From Capsicum annuum (lineage: Eukaryota; Streptophyta; Magnoliopsida; Solanales; Solanaceae), in NCBI RefSeq assembly GCF_002878395.1, contig NC_061114.1, positions 144,673,003 to 144,737,002 on the forward strand: a stretch of DNA of 64,000 nt, in the 5' to 3' direction. Shown piece by piece: positions 45,075 through 57,259 of this stretch (the stretch's first letter is position 1; the number at the start of each line of letters is the position of its first letter). Under the pieces are notes generated by a model. It did not search any database and had not been told where the DNA came from. It was given only the letters and a program-made list of their open reading frames with translations. A program made the translations under genes and the position numbers.

Positions 45075-47046
45075 ATGGCTAGGACACGTGCTACCGCTAT
45101 ATGAGGAGAGGATCCCGATCTCAAGCCTATGGATTCTATGGTTGTTTGTGGATGACCTAGAGGTTGTGTACATCATAGATATGTGTCCCCAGCTAGGGCC
45201 TAGGATAGGAGGCCTTCACCAAACCCTATTTCTACTCCCAAACCAGATATTCTTTCTCTCCAGCCAATAGTAGGCCAGGGACCATCCTAGTCTCCACTGA
45301 GGTTTATTTCCTTTATAATGATTAAGGATGCTTTGGTTGAGCTTTTACAGATGGTTAGTGGTGCACAATCTATGGATCAAAATAGTACTGAGGCAGGGAT
45401 ATAGCCTGCAGTTATGACTTTCAAAGTTGAGGTCCCTTCTGTGCCAATGGTTGCTTGAGAGGATAAGCTCTATAATTTGGGCCTAGTTGAGACTCGTGGT
45501 GTGGATTACACTACTTTTCAATTGGATTTGGTATCTCCACATTAGTGGAGAGGTCATCTTGATTCTAGGCTAGCTGGATATTTCAATTGAGATAGACACA
45601 GTTCTTTAAGATATTCTTGGAGAAGTATATGCCTCAAGGCCTTTTAGAGATCAATTCTCGGTGTTGTAGTAGGGCTCCATGGTTGTTTTAGAGTGTGAGT
45701 CTTGATTTTATGAGTTGGATAGGCATATTACTTCTATTCTGACTACTAAGTATGAAATGGTATGTTTCTTTATTTGAGGAATAAGAATCCCTCTTCATAT
45801 GTTGACACGGAGTTTGGTTGTAGCTGGTAGGTCTTTTGTTAAGGAATCTAATCATACACAGGTTATGGAGGAAATATATCACGAGGCATAAGGGGGCAGT
45901 GATAAGAGGCTGCGATATCAGGGTAATTTCAATAGGAATCGCAATGACTCACAGTTTAGAGATACTGGTTCTTAGGGTAGGTCCCCTCCATATTAGATAT
46001 ATCAGGATCAATCTGGTAGGACCGTTCAGGGAACTTTAGATTACCGATAGAGGCCAGTCCAGTTTTAGTGATCATTCTAGCTAGGGTAGTGGTCAGTCTT
46101 TGAGGGGTTCATTCTCTAGTTATTCTAGTCATAGTGGTTACGTAAGATAAATCTTCTGGTTTTAGTATAGCATCTAGGGCATGTTATGGTTGTAGAGCTT
46201 GTGGTCATTTCTCAAGGGAGTCCCCCAGCCGTAGAGCAATGGTTTCTACAACTCAGAGTATTCCACCGATTCAGGAAGTTCCACCCCAACTAGAGGTGGT
46301 ATACATAGTTGTAGGGGTGGTCCCCAGGGTGCTATAGATATTCCCAAGTAGGTAGGACAAAATATCAGTTAGGATTAGATCCAGATGGCAAACGTGGTCA
46401 GTTGTATATTTTTCCAGTTTGACTCAAGGTTAAGTCTTCAGATTCTATTATCACAAGTATGATCTGGTGTGCCATCAGTCAGCTTTTGCTTTATTTGATT
46501 AAGGATTAACTTATTCTTATGTGTCTGCTTATTATTCCCCGCAGTTAGAGATATCTATGGATTCATCCTTGCCATTATGTGTATTTACTCCTATGGGTGA
46601 TTATTTATTATTGGATCAGGTTTGTAGATTATGTGTTGTGACTGTTTGAGGGTGTGATACTCAAGTTGATCTTATGGTGTTAGATATTATCGATTTTGAT
46701 GTGATTCTGGGCATGGCCTGGTTATTCCCCTATCATACGGTCTTGGTTTATTCACTAAGATCAGTACCATAGCTATGCCAGGCATACCCCCAGCTATGTG
46801 GCAGGGATTTATTATCCATGAGACGATAAGGATTATTTCTTATATTCGATATAGGAGACTTATATTAAGGGGTTGTGAGTCTTATTTCACTTATATTGAT
46901 TTTAGTGTGGAGATTCTGTCGCTTGATGTTGTTTTTATAGTTCGTGTGTTTCCTAATATATCCCTACTGATCTACCTAGTTTCTCTCTTGAGCATGGTAT
47001 AGATTTTATTTAATCTTGATCCAAGAACTCGGCTTATTTATATGGA
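45075..47046 (+). pseudogene. Family B gag, protease and start of RT
   Basis: ATG at 45075 (MARTRATAI then stop). Gag is heavily broken; a knuckle ACYGCRACGHFSRES at about 46173-46217 keeps C, C and H but has Ser for the last Cys. Protease: FALFD-GLTYSYVSAYYSPQ (about 46488-46545), PLCVFTPMGDYLLLDQVCRL and DLMVLDIIDFDVILGMAWLF (46665-46725). The RT lead-in RLILRGCESYFTYIDFS (46855-46905) and LDPRTRLIYMD follow, and the sequence stops at 47046 where an A-element LTR begins. No RT catalytic part is in the window; the remainder should lie beyond 64000. Confidence 0.75.
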
Positions 47047-49061
47047 TGTAATACCCCAAGTTTTTGAGCTCTAGACCCACCAACATATAGACAATTGAAT
47101 TATCTTTCCAATGCGACCAATCTGACCTTAATCCAATATTAGGGTAAAAATTATGGCCAATTTACTAAGGCACTATCATGCTACCAATGACGATGCCTCT
47201 GACGGACTCATTGTTAGACTAAATGAGTCATCGGGAAGGCTCATCATCATAGCAGTGAAGAACTAGACAATTTAGTCCAATGATGAGACCCTTGGTGATG
47301 ACTCGTTATCAGATACACGAATCATCAGAAGGAATCATTTTCATAACATTGAGGAGCCAAGAATTCGGTCCTCTGGTCATGACTCCAGGCCACAACTCAT
47401 GGTCATACCCTACAAGTCATAATTTGAGTCATCGCGACTGCTTCTAAAAATTTCCTTCACATTTTTTAAGGGGGTTCTTGGACTTTTCCCACTCTTTTAA
47501 TCCCAAAACTACGTCGTTTTATCTATCCTAGGGATGGAATATAAGGCTAAATCATAAACCAAATCCCTCATTAACTAAAAATTTCATCTGACACTTAACT
47601 TCAAATAAGAAAAAAAGGAATTAATCTTCTCAAAAGGCAAACTAGGGTTCTTCAATTTCAAACTATTATTCCGTAGAATTCTTCAAGGATTCCATCCTAG
47701 GTATGTGGGATTTCATCAATGAGGTTCCTTCCACCCATTGAGTCCCAAGGATTTTTTCAATACTCAAGTTAAATTCACCCGTCAAGTTTGGGGTTCCATA
47801 AAATGCATGAGTTTCATAATTCTTCAGTTTATTTCTTGAATTAAACAATGAATATGTGTTTCCCATAAGTTTAAGCATCTTCCCATATTCAGAAACATGA
47901 AATCCCATCATATTAATAAAATCATTAATTCTTGGATTTGAGTTATGACGTTCCTTATCATGTTTATATTTTGATATTGTCATGTTTAATTGCATTCTTC
48001 AGAGCTGGTAGGTTATGAACACTCGATACCTAGGAATAAAATGCATACATCAGTTTACATGTTCCTGAGTACTTCAGATTATGCATATATATTGTTATTT
48101 TCAGAATACTATTATACTAAGCATATTAGTTATTACTGTGTTTCAATTGGGAATAATACTTAGAATCTATCGAATGCAGGGATGAAGATTCATCCTTCAG
48201 ATAGGATTGAGACCTTTATAAGAAGTCCCTAAGTTCTAAAACTATGGTGTCATCATAGGTTATAAGGGGTCACCCATCGATTGGGACTGACACCTTAGTT
48301 CTTTTGGGCATCAGTTTAGTGAATCCACGCCAGCCAGTGTTCGTACCCTTGTCAAGGTACTGAACACCCATCCAACTTGGGTTATGACTGGACCCCGATC
48401 AGCTTAAATTGGGTTATTTCAGTTAATGTTAGCTCCCATATTCCATAGTTTATGTTTGTCTCAGATTTTCCATGACCTTGTATTTAGTTATTCAGCTTAT
48501 CATTCAGTACATTTTTATACTTGGTCTTGCATCAGTTCACTATGTTTCATGCATTATGCTAAGCTTATGTTAGTTATTTCCCATCTTACATACTCAATAC
48601 ACCCAAAGTATTGATCGCACACTTTTTCTGAGCTATATTATCTTATAGTATGGGTTCTAACACTTACCATCCGAATGGAGTTTAGTATGCTTCCATACCA
48701 ATAGCTGCAACATTTAGTGAGTCCTCATCAATTGAGGACCAGTTATCAATATTATTTTACATTATTCTTTTAGTTTTAAATAGTTGAAGTTAGTTGGGGG
48801 CTTTTCCCAACAACTCATATGAGTTAGAGGCTTTCAGATAGATGTTTATATTTTTAGCATGTTGTGTACTCTCAAACAGTCTTATTTCTGATATTTAGTG
48901 TTTGATTTCATTACCATTTGTTATTAATTCATCTTATTTTAATTTTTGATTAATTTATTACTTCTTCACTATTCTAGATGTATTTTAGGCCATGGGTTAG
49001 CTTGGGATTACTCATGACTCTAAGCATCGTGTTACGGCTAGGGACAGTCTCGTACATGACA
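47047..49061 (+). mobile_element. 5' LTR of the family A element
   Basis: 2015 bp, TGTAATACCCCAAG to CGTACATGACA. TGAGTCA motifs in U3 (about 47224 and 47420). Matches the A LTR at 20034 near its end. Open frames inside (47666-47995 minus, 48426-48614 plus) have no support. Confidence 0.8.
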
Positions 49062-49065
49062 AACT

Positions 49066-49077
49066 TAGTATCAGAGC
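49066..49077 (+). other. Primer binding site, tRNA-iMet (one change)
   Basis: TAGTATCAGAGC, one G-to-A from the canonical site, four bases after the LTR end. Confidence 0.8.
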
Positions 49078-49279
49078 ATCAGGTTTAAAGTATCCTAGGG
49101 TGTGTGACAGCCACATTAAGAAGAGTTTTGTTCATGGGTGTAAAGCATCACCCATTTATGACTGAGAGGCTACGAAATATTTTAGAAAGGTCGCACTTCT
49201 TTCATTATTCATGTCAGCGATAGAGTGTGAACTCTATTAAAATTCTTCTTCTAACTCGTCCTTTACCCGTTTACAGAAA

Positions 49280-50536
49280 ATGCTCCCAAGAGAACTAACG
49301 GAGGGAGGAATGAGAACCAATAAGAACCACTGCCAAATTTGAAAGATCCTCAAAATGAATAGGTCTCCCAGCCAACCCCACTATGAATGCGGCAACAATT
49401 AGAGTTTGGGACTTCACTCGAATACATCATCTGATGTTCTTTGGCTCTAAGCCCGAAGAGAATCCATAGGAGTTCTTGGATGGTATTCAAAAGGTCACTG
49501 AAATCATGGGTGTCACTTTGACTGAGAATGTTGATTTGGCTGTGTATCAATTGCAAGGAATGGCTTACATATGTTTCAAAAAGCAGAAGGAGGACAAAGG
49601 TACAGATGTAGGATCGGTAGAGTGGGATGAGTTTGTTGCTGCATTTCTGAACAGGTACTTCCCCCTTGAGTTGAGAGAAGCTAAGGTGTAGGCATTTATA
49701 AACTTGAAGTAAGGCAATATGAGTGTGAAGGAGTATTCACTAAAGTTTACTCAGCTAATAAGGTATGCTCTAATTATGGTTCCTGACTCTAGGGCCTAAA
49801 TGAGCAAGTTTGTGTAGGGTGTTTTTGAGGATATGGACAAGGAGTGTAGGATGACTATGTCGGTTAAGGAGATGGACTTCTCTAGATTAATGGTACATGC
49901 TCAACAAATTGAGGAGGAAAAGATCAAGGAGAGAGGAAGAAGGACAAAACTAGTAGTTTTACTTTCTCTTAGCAAAGGTCTGATAGTGGAAATCGTTCTT
50001 AGTACTGCCAAAAATCTTCAAGTCCAACCCTATCTTCTGTCAGTGCTTCAGTACCCAAGTTCAGACATGATACTTATGATAGAGCACCAGATTCTAAGTC
50101 CCAAGGTAGTATGAATAGTGTTCGCACCAACCCAGTTTGCAAGAAATGTGTAGGAACCACAAGGGTGAGTGCATGGCAAGTAGAGATGCTTTTTTGGGGT
50201 GTGGAAAGTCAAGCCACAGAGTGAGGGATTGACCAGTGGTTGCGCAAAGAGGTAAAGATGTTTGTCAGCCAAGTCAATCTAAATGTTCAATCACTCCAGC
50301 AGGTCGCTCGACTCAACCGGACACTGCATCTAGTACAGTTTGAAGGCAACGTCAAAATAAGTTATATTCCCTTCAAACTCGACAGGATCAGGAGGGTTAT
50401 CCTGTTGTGGTCAGTGGTATGTTACAAGTTTTTTATATTCATGTTTATACATTGCTAGATCCTAGAACCACACTTTCCTTCATGACTCCCTATATAGTAG
50501 TAGATTTTGGTGTTAGCCTCGAATTCCTTGTTGAAC
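49280..50536 (+). pseudogene. Family A gag and start of protease (before the nested element)
   Basis: ATG 49280 (MLPRELTEGGMRTNKNHCQI, stop). Core MGVTLTENVDLAVYQLQGMA and DVGSVEWDEFVAAFLNRYFP to LELREAKV (49506-49691) parallels the gag at 23078-23398. DFSRLMVHAQQIEEEKIKER (49876-49935). Knuckle near 50190-50240 is decayed (FLGCGKSSHRVRD then stop). Protease DPRTTLSFMTPYIVVDFGVS (about 50459-50518), with Arg in place of the active-site Gly. Coding is interrupted at 50536 by the minus-strand C element and resumes at 59407. Confidence 0.85.
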
Positions 50537-52717
50537 TGTCATGACCCTAACCAGGGCCTGGTCATGATGGGTATCTCAAATCCACCGTGGACCATATACC
50601 ACCTCTTGAACCTAAACCAAACACCACACACTGCCCAACGATAGCTGTATTTCAAACATATAACAAGATAGTGTAAGATAAGTTCAAATAATAAAATATA
50701 CATCTATAATCTATAATCAGCAACCGACCTAAAATAACCGACCAACATCACCCAAGTCCACAGTAATCCAACAAAGCCTCTACGCAAAGAAAACCAAAAC
50801 CAGTTTTGGTTGGGACATGTCCCCAACTTTGACAATGACTATGATAATGTTAATGATATTGTAAACTCTAAATTCTAGTCTATGAAAGGAACTGATGAAA
50901 ATTCTAAATCTTCCAGAGAATGGAAGCTCACTACTTCACCACAACGAACCAACGAACCAAGTTGATCCACCTAAGTCTGCACAGAAAAAGTAGCAGTATC
51001 TACACTGCCTGCATTGCGTGGGGATACAGCACCCAAAGATGGTTATTGGGGTGAACACTAGCATGTAACTCAGGGATGGGGGACATAATAATGTCAAGTC
51101 AAACCATTTCAAAACCCATATGAACCACATCATGATACATAAATAAATAATATGTCGGGGCAGGTAACAAGGTTTAGCATGAAGTAAAACATTATCGTGT
51201 ATAATATAGCTCAACTGTCATAATAGGCACCCACGAGCTATATGGGTTCATCTCCCCCTATTGAAAGGGCCGTGGTGCATGTTAGCCGCAAGAAGCAGAG
51301 AAAATCCAAGGGAAAGCTAAAGCCACAAAGGAAACTAGTCTTTACAAAATATATATCAAGTGTGACATATGCACACAGGTTATCAAGACCAAACCAAATG
51401 TCTGCAAACACGAGTTTCCAAAACAATTCATCTAAGACCCACACCTTTACGGCTTCACTATATAACCCTCATTCAGCCCAATTTAAAGCAAGTTTCACAT
51501 AATTCTTTTATTAATCAATGAACCAACTATTAAGGCACACTATGGGTCTCGTCATACCCAAACACTTGCAATCTTATCTCTATGTCATAACAATCACTGT
51601 AAAACTCAGGGAATACCTCGACCCTGTTCTCCATTACTATCAAAATCTTAGGGGAACGCCTCACCTCCTTTGTTCATTAATATGATATCCAACAAGGCTT
51701 TAAAATCCAAGTTCGTTGGTTTACCAATTATGCAATGCAATAACATAGGAGAGCAAGTCAATCCAAGTGACAATTTTACAATTCAAAACCATTTACACAA
51801 ATAGGTTTAGAGAACACCGTTATTCCAAACCAATTCCAATTTCAAAACACCAGTTTGCGGAAAACCATGACCCTTAAGTATATTCACCATACATATGCAC
51901 CCCACAAGTTCAAACCCATTAATAAAGCATCAACAATGCATAATAAATCATGGGAAGACAATTAAGGGAGAAACTATGTCAAAACCCTCAAACATGATGA
52001 AAATCCACATTCAAAACTATTCAATTGAACCTTGGAATAAATTCATGCCTTTACCAAATAATAATTAGGGAAGAGTAACAAGCCTGAAATAACAAGTTTT
52101 ATGAGAAGAATTCAACTCTTGAGCCCTTGGATGATCTACTTCTTGGAAACCCTAAGTATCTTGGTTGAGAGAGTTTTGAGAGTGTTTAATTATGGCATGA
52201 ATGAGAAATAACCCCTTTGAGTGCTTTATGAATGTGGGGTCTTAATTAGGTAAGAAGAGATTGTCCAAAGTTCCCTTAAATTAAAAGCTAAACATTAATT
52301 GTTAGTGACTATGGGTCACTATACGACTTGCAGGGATCCGTTAAGACTCATCACTACAAGTCGTAGCCAAGACAATATCTAGGGCACACACACAATGTTG
52401 AATCTACGATTCACCTAATACAACTTGTAATGGGACATTACGATTTGTAGGGTCCAATCGTAGTCAACGGAGTAGCTATTTTGGTATATATACTGGACAT
52501 TCTACGATTTATACACAATGACCCATAAAGAGTTCTCACAACTGATAGTGAGACACTCATACTTAGAGCAGAAGACTTAGCCACCTATAATGGTCAGGAT
52601 ACAGTATGGGTCCAACGACTCATCAAGACTCCCTATGACTCATAGCGTAAGTCTTAGTTAAGACAGTGAGGATAAAATTTCAGAAATATCCAAGGACCAA
52701 AAACCCAGGGTGTTACA
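50537..52717 (-). mobile_element. 3' LTR of the inner C element
   Basis: TGTCATGACCC (50537) to GGTGTTACA (52717). Aligns along its length to 57260-59406: 'acaagatagtgtaagataag' at 50662 against 'acaagatagcataagataag' at 57384, and 'agtgactatgggtcactatacga' at 52306 against 58995. Non-coding. Confidence 0.9.
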
Positions 52718-52733
52718 TTCCCCCTTCCCCCAG
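52718..52733 (-). other. Polypurine tract of the inner C element
   Basis: Minus-strand TGGGGGAAGGGGGAA, an uninterrupted purine run directly before the LTR start TGTAACACCC. Confidence 0.9.
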
Positions 52734-52859
52734 GATCATTCACCGTTGAATGATAGGACAAGGCATTTATTAGCATGATTTGACTCCCAATACATCCACA
52801 CTGACTTTTAACCATGACAGAAAACAAAGATATTAAGGAATACACATACCCCAAGAACG

Positions 52860-53935
52860 ATTATCCAAAGTAGGAAACAGGAATGGGTATTTGGACTTCA
52901 TGTCCTCTTTGGCTTCCCAAGTAGCTTCTTTGCACTTTTGGTTCCTCAACAGAACCTTTACCGAAGCCATATCCTCAGTCTACATCTGACGGACTTGCCA
53001 ATCCAATATCCTCACTAGGACTTCATCTATGATAAGAAATTTGAAACACTAACATTCTCCAAAGGAACGACTAAGAAAGGATCACCCATGTCCTTCTTCA
53101 ACATTGACACACTAATGTCCGGATAAATAGAATTCAAACTAGAAGGCAACTACAACTCATAAGCAACCTTCCCAACTTTCATTAAAACACAATATAAGCC
53201 ATCATAACAGGAATTGAGCTTTCCCTTCCTTCAAAACTGCATAACTCCCTTCATGGGAGACACCTTTAAAAATACCAAATCATCCACATCAAATTGTAAA
53301 TCTCTTCACCTTCCACCTGCATAGGACTTTTGGAGACTTTGGGCGGTCATTAGCCTATCCCAAATAACTTTCACCTTCTCTAGGGCTTGGTGAACCAAGT
53401 TTAGGCCAAACAATCTATTTTTTCCAACCTCAAACCACCCAATAGGAGACCTACACCTCCTACCATACAACACTTCAAAAGGAGCCATCCCAATACTCAA
53501 ATAATAGCTATTATTATATGCAAACTCTACAAGAGGCAAATAGTCATGCTAACTGCCACCAAAATCAATAACACAAGACCTTAGCATATCCTCTAAAGTT
53601 TGAATAGTCCTCTTCATATTTCCATTCATCTAAGGGTGGAAAGTGGTGCTAAGGTTCACCTTATTCCCCAAACCTCTCTTAAATGAATGCCAAAAATGAG
53701 ATGAGAACTAAGTACCTCTGTTAGAAATGATGGAAACTGAAGCACCATGCAGCTTAACTACCTCCTCAATGAACAACTTCGCTTAATTCTCTTAATATAA
53801 ATTAGTCTTCACTGATAAGAAGTGAGCCGACTTAGATATCATATCCATGATAACCTAAATAGAAACCAACTGGCCATAAGACCACGGGAGACCAGTGATG
53901 AAATCTATATTAACCACTTCCCATCAATATAAGAC
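52860..53935 (-). pseudogene. Integrase core, tail and chromodomain of the inner C element
   Basis: Minus strand: [13 protein letters not shown] (about 53885-53920), SIISNRGT (catalytic Asp changed to Asn, about 53725), NMKRTIQTLEDMLRS (about 53580-53630; catalytic Glu changed to Lys), VEFAYNNSYYLSIGMAPFEV and LYGRRCRSPIGWFEVGKN (53420-53530), KVSPMKGVMQF (about 53230), SMLKKDMGDPFLVVPLENVS (about 53050-53110) and the chromodomain region (about 52900-53040). The N-terminal zinc-binding domain is absent: the start of the core follows the RNase H tail within about 20 bp. Frameshifts and stops throughout. Confidence 0.8.
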
Positions 53936-55260
53936 AAGCTTCCCGTGGACAACCTGCTAAGAGCATCAGCAACCATGTTAGCTTTACCTGGATGAAAATG
54001 GAGACTTATGTTGTAATCCTTAAGCAACTCAAGCGATCTTCTTTGCCTGAGATTCAACTCTTTCTGGGTGGACACATATTGGAAACTCTTATGGCCTAAG
54101 AAAATATCCACATAAACCCCATACAAGTGATGGTGCCAGATCTTTAGGGCAAAAACCATAGCCAAAAACTCTAAGTCATGAACTTTTAACTGTCTAGAAG
54201 CATATACAACCACCTCGCTATGTTGCATTAACATACAACCTAATCCCACATGGGACGCATCACGATAAACAATAAAATCATCTATTCCCATGGGTATGAT
54301 CAAAAGCAAAGACAAAGTCAACTTATCCTTTAACTTCTAGAAACTACCCCCCCCCCCTACAAGCCTCTTACCATAAGAACTTTATATTTTTGAGTCAACT
54401 TAGTCCATGGGTGGAATTAGAAGATAATCTCTCCACAAACCTTCTATAATAACTGTTAAACCTAAAAAGCTCTGAATATCGGTAGGAAATATGGGTCTAG
54501 GCCACTTATTAACCACCACACATTCTGTGGATCCACCATGATCCCTTCACTAGAAACAACATAATCCAGATAAGTCACAGCATTCAACCAGTACTCAGAC
54601 TTAGAGAATTTAGCATATAATCATTGTACCTTAATAGTCTACAATGCTAAATGGAGGTTATTGGCATGATCTGCCTTACCTTTTGAATAGACCAAAATAT
54701 AATCAATGAACACAGTGACAAATAAGTCCAGCAACTGATGGAAAACTCAGTTCATAAGTTCCATGAATATCATCGAGGAATTAATCAAACCAAAGGACAT
54801 CATTAAAAACTCAAAGTGACCATATCGAGTTAGATGGATATCTTAGGAAGAACCACCTCCCTAATCTTTAACTAATGATAGCTCGGCCAAAGGTCAATAT
54901 TAGAAAAAAACTTAGCACCCTAAAGCTGATCAAAAAGATCATCAATCCTCGGAAGGGGATACTTATTCTTCATGGTCACCCTACTCAATTGGAAGTAATC
55001 TATGCAAATCCAAAGGGCCCCATCCTTCTTACGCACGAATAGGACTAGAGCACCCTAGGGATAAATACTAGGATGGATAAAACCCTTACCCAAAAGATCT
55101 TTTAGCTACTCTTTGAGTTCTTTCAACTCAGCTAGAGCTATTCTATAATGAGGGATAGAGATAGGACGAGTGTTCAAAAAAATCAATACCAAAAATCAAT
55201 TTCCCTATCGGGAGAAACACCAGAAAGATCATCAGGAAACACCTCGGGGAACTCCTAGAT
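53936..55260 (-). pseudogene. Reverse transcriptase and RNase H of the inner C element
   Basis: RT from about 55260 (PDREIDF near 55195) through KKNSKSS and CVRRMGPF regions to LDLFVTVFIDYILVYSKG (about 54675-54725), where the second Asp of the catalytic FIDD has become Tyr. RNase H 53936-54321: [77 protein letters not shown] run of twelve C on the plus strand at 54347-54358 coincides with a frame change between RT and RNase H. Confidence 0.85.
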
Positions 55261-57057
55261 CATAGGGGAAGATTGAAATAAAGAAACTTTGGATCTAGAA
55301 TCCATAACATAAACTAAATGGTATAGACACCCCTTGGAAATCAATTTCCAGGCTCTAAGATAAGATATAAACCTTTCATTTGGAACTACCTTCCCATTCA
55401 ATCACTCGCTTATTCGAGATATAAAAACTAACCTTTTAAGTTTGATAATCAAGGAAAGCATAGAATGAGTACAACCAATCAATCCTTAAAATCACATCGA
55501 TGTCTAGCATGTCCAACTCAATCAAATCCGTTAATGTCTCCCTACCACAAATAGATACCATACAAACCCATAGACTCTCTGGGCCACAATAGAGTCACCA
55601 ATCGGGGTGACACAAAAAAAGGATCCAAAATACACTTAGGACCAATACCAAAATAAATGGCTACATAAGGGGTCACATAAGAAAGAGTAGACCCAGGATC
55701 AAGAAGACAATACACATCACGAGACAAAAGTTTTATCATACCAGTAATAGTATCAGGAGATGCCTCAAAATCCTGATAGGTAGCAAGAGCATACAGATAT
55801 TCCGTCCAGCGCCAGAGCCAGAAGTAGCACCCTTTGAGGTGGGAGTAGAAGAAACTGCAACAAGGACCTTATTCGCCCCTGTAGCAACATCACCTAACGA
55901 AAAGTTCCTATAAAAGTAGTCAAGTTAGTCGCACCTAAAACACTTATTTCTCCACTCATCACAAAAACCATGGTGCAACTATCCATAAAATCTATAAGGA
56001 CGATCCAATAGAGGTAACTATGCCCCACTGGCCTATGATTAGGCACTTTGTGACTAAGGACCAACACTATTTTGAAGAAGACAATCACCCAAAGGCTTTA
56101 TATAAGGATCAATAGCCGAAGAGTAGGAAGCAGAAGTGCCCCACTTCTTCTTAAACTATTTCCTACCATCCCTACCACTTTGTTGCTGACCTCCTCCCTG
56201 ATTCAAATATCAAAACTTCTTATTTTGCCTTTCACTCATCTTAACCAGCTACTTCTTTTCCTTCTCAACCTATTGCATATACACCACCAACCTGGAGATG
56301 TCCATGTCTTAGTTCAATTGAGTAGTTTTACATACCAATACCAAATCACAGGACAATCTCGAAGAAAATTTCTTATTTGAGCTCTCATAGAGGACACCAA
56401 CTCTTGATCATAATGAGACATTTAGTGAAACTTCTAGGCATACTCTTTCACTACCATCCTACTTTGCCTTACATTCACGGACTCCTCGGTCTTCGCCTCC
56501 TTCAACTCCTAAAGAAAGAAATAATCAAGGAAAGCACTAGAAAAATCATACTAAGATACCAATTCTACCTCATCACCCCTCAACTTATCCCACTTCTCAA
56601 ACCATTGATATGCCACAACTTTTACCTGGTATGTGGCAAATTCCACACCCTCTTTGCTAGAGGCATGCATCACACAAAAAATTATTTTCATCTCATCAAC
56701 AAAGCCTTGAGGATCTTCCTTAATTGTAAACTAGAGGCTTAAGCCTCATAAACTGGTCAACTCTAGTGACCTCAAAATAAGGAGTAATACCACTCTAATG
56801 ATCAGACTGCCAAGACAGAGAGGCCACCAATTAAGTAAAAAAATAGATCAAATGATAGAACTCGGCATTAGTCACATTACCCTAAGAAGTTCGAGAAGGA
56901 CTAGGGGAATTCGAGGGAACCCTACAAGAGCCATCGAGAGAAAGAGCCCTCGATTGGGTCTAAACTTCATAAGTAGGATGAGATCTATCAAGGTTGTCCT
57001 CGATTTTGACAGAGGATTTTTCGTGAGCATCAAATTTTTAGGGAGGCATGATTTCAA
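55261..57057 (-). pseudogene. Gag and protease of the inner C element
   Basis: Gag opens MPP then stop (ATG at 57049-57051). KEDPQGFVDEMKIIFCVMHA (about 56660-56720), VEFATYQVKVVAYQWFEKWD (about 56600-56655), SSAFLDYFFL (about 56535-56565), DMDISRLVVYMQ (about 56275-56310). Knuckle region DFMDSCTMVFVMSGE (about 55945-55990) is decayed. Protease VYCLLDPGSTLSYVTPYVAI (about 55660-55720) keeps Asp-Pro-Gly-Ser-Thr, the only copy in this window with an intact active-site loop. DDLSGVSPDREIDF near 55200-55240 marks the RT lead-in. Open frames on the plus strand over this region are antisense shadows. Confidence 0.8.
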
Positions 57058-57238
57058 AAGTGAACATACAAGAATAATATGAGATTCAATACCTTAGACT
57101 CTATTGCCCAAAAATAGATCACAATAAAAGGAAAATATTACTAAATACCTCATAGCCTCTCCATTATAAGTATGACGGATACAAACCCATAAAAGAGACT
57201 CTTCTTATCGTATATTTATGGATACCAATGACACCAAG

Positions 57239-57254
57239 CCTAGGCTCTGATACA
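57239..57254 (-). other. Primer binding site, tRNA-iMet (inner C element)
   Basis: Minus-strand TTGTATCAGAGCCTAG starts a few bases after the 5' LTR end (57260); it differs from TGGTATCAGAGC by one base. Confidence 0.85.
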
Positions 57255-57259
57255 AGCTT

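Noticed and set aside
47666..47995. 109-residue minus-strand ORF
   Set aside because: Sits in the A 5' LTR and shows no recognisable domain; related LTRs carry no equivalent.
56072..57082. Three long plus-strand ORFs (102, 121 and 94 residues)
   Set aside because: They are antisense to the gag of the minus-strand inner C element, whose motifs are clear.
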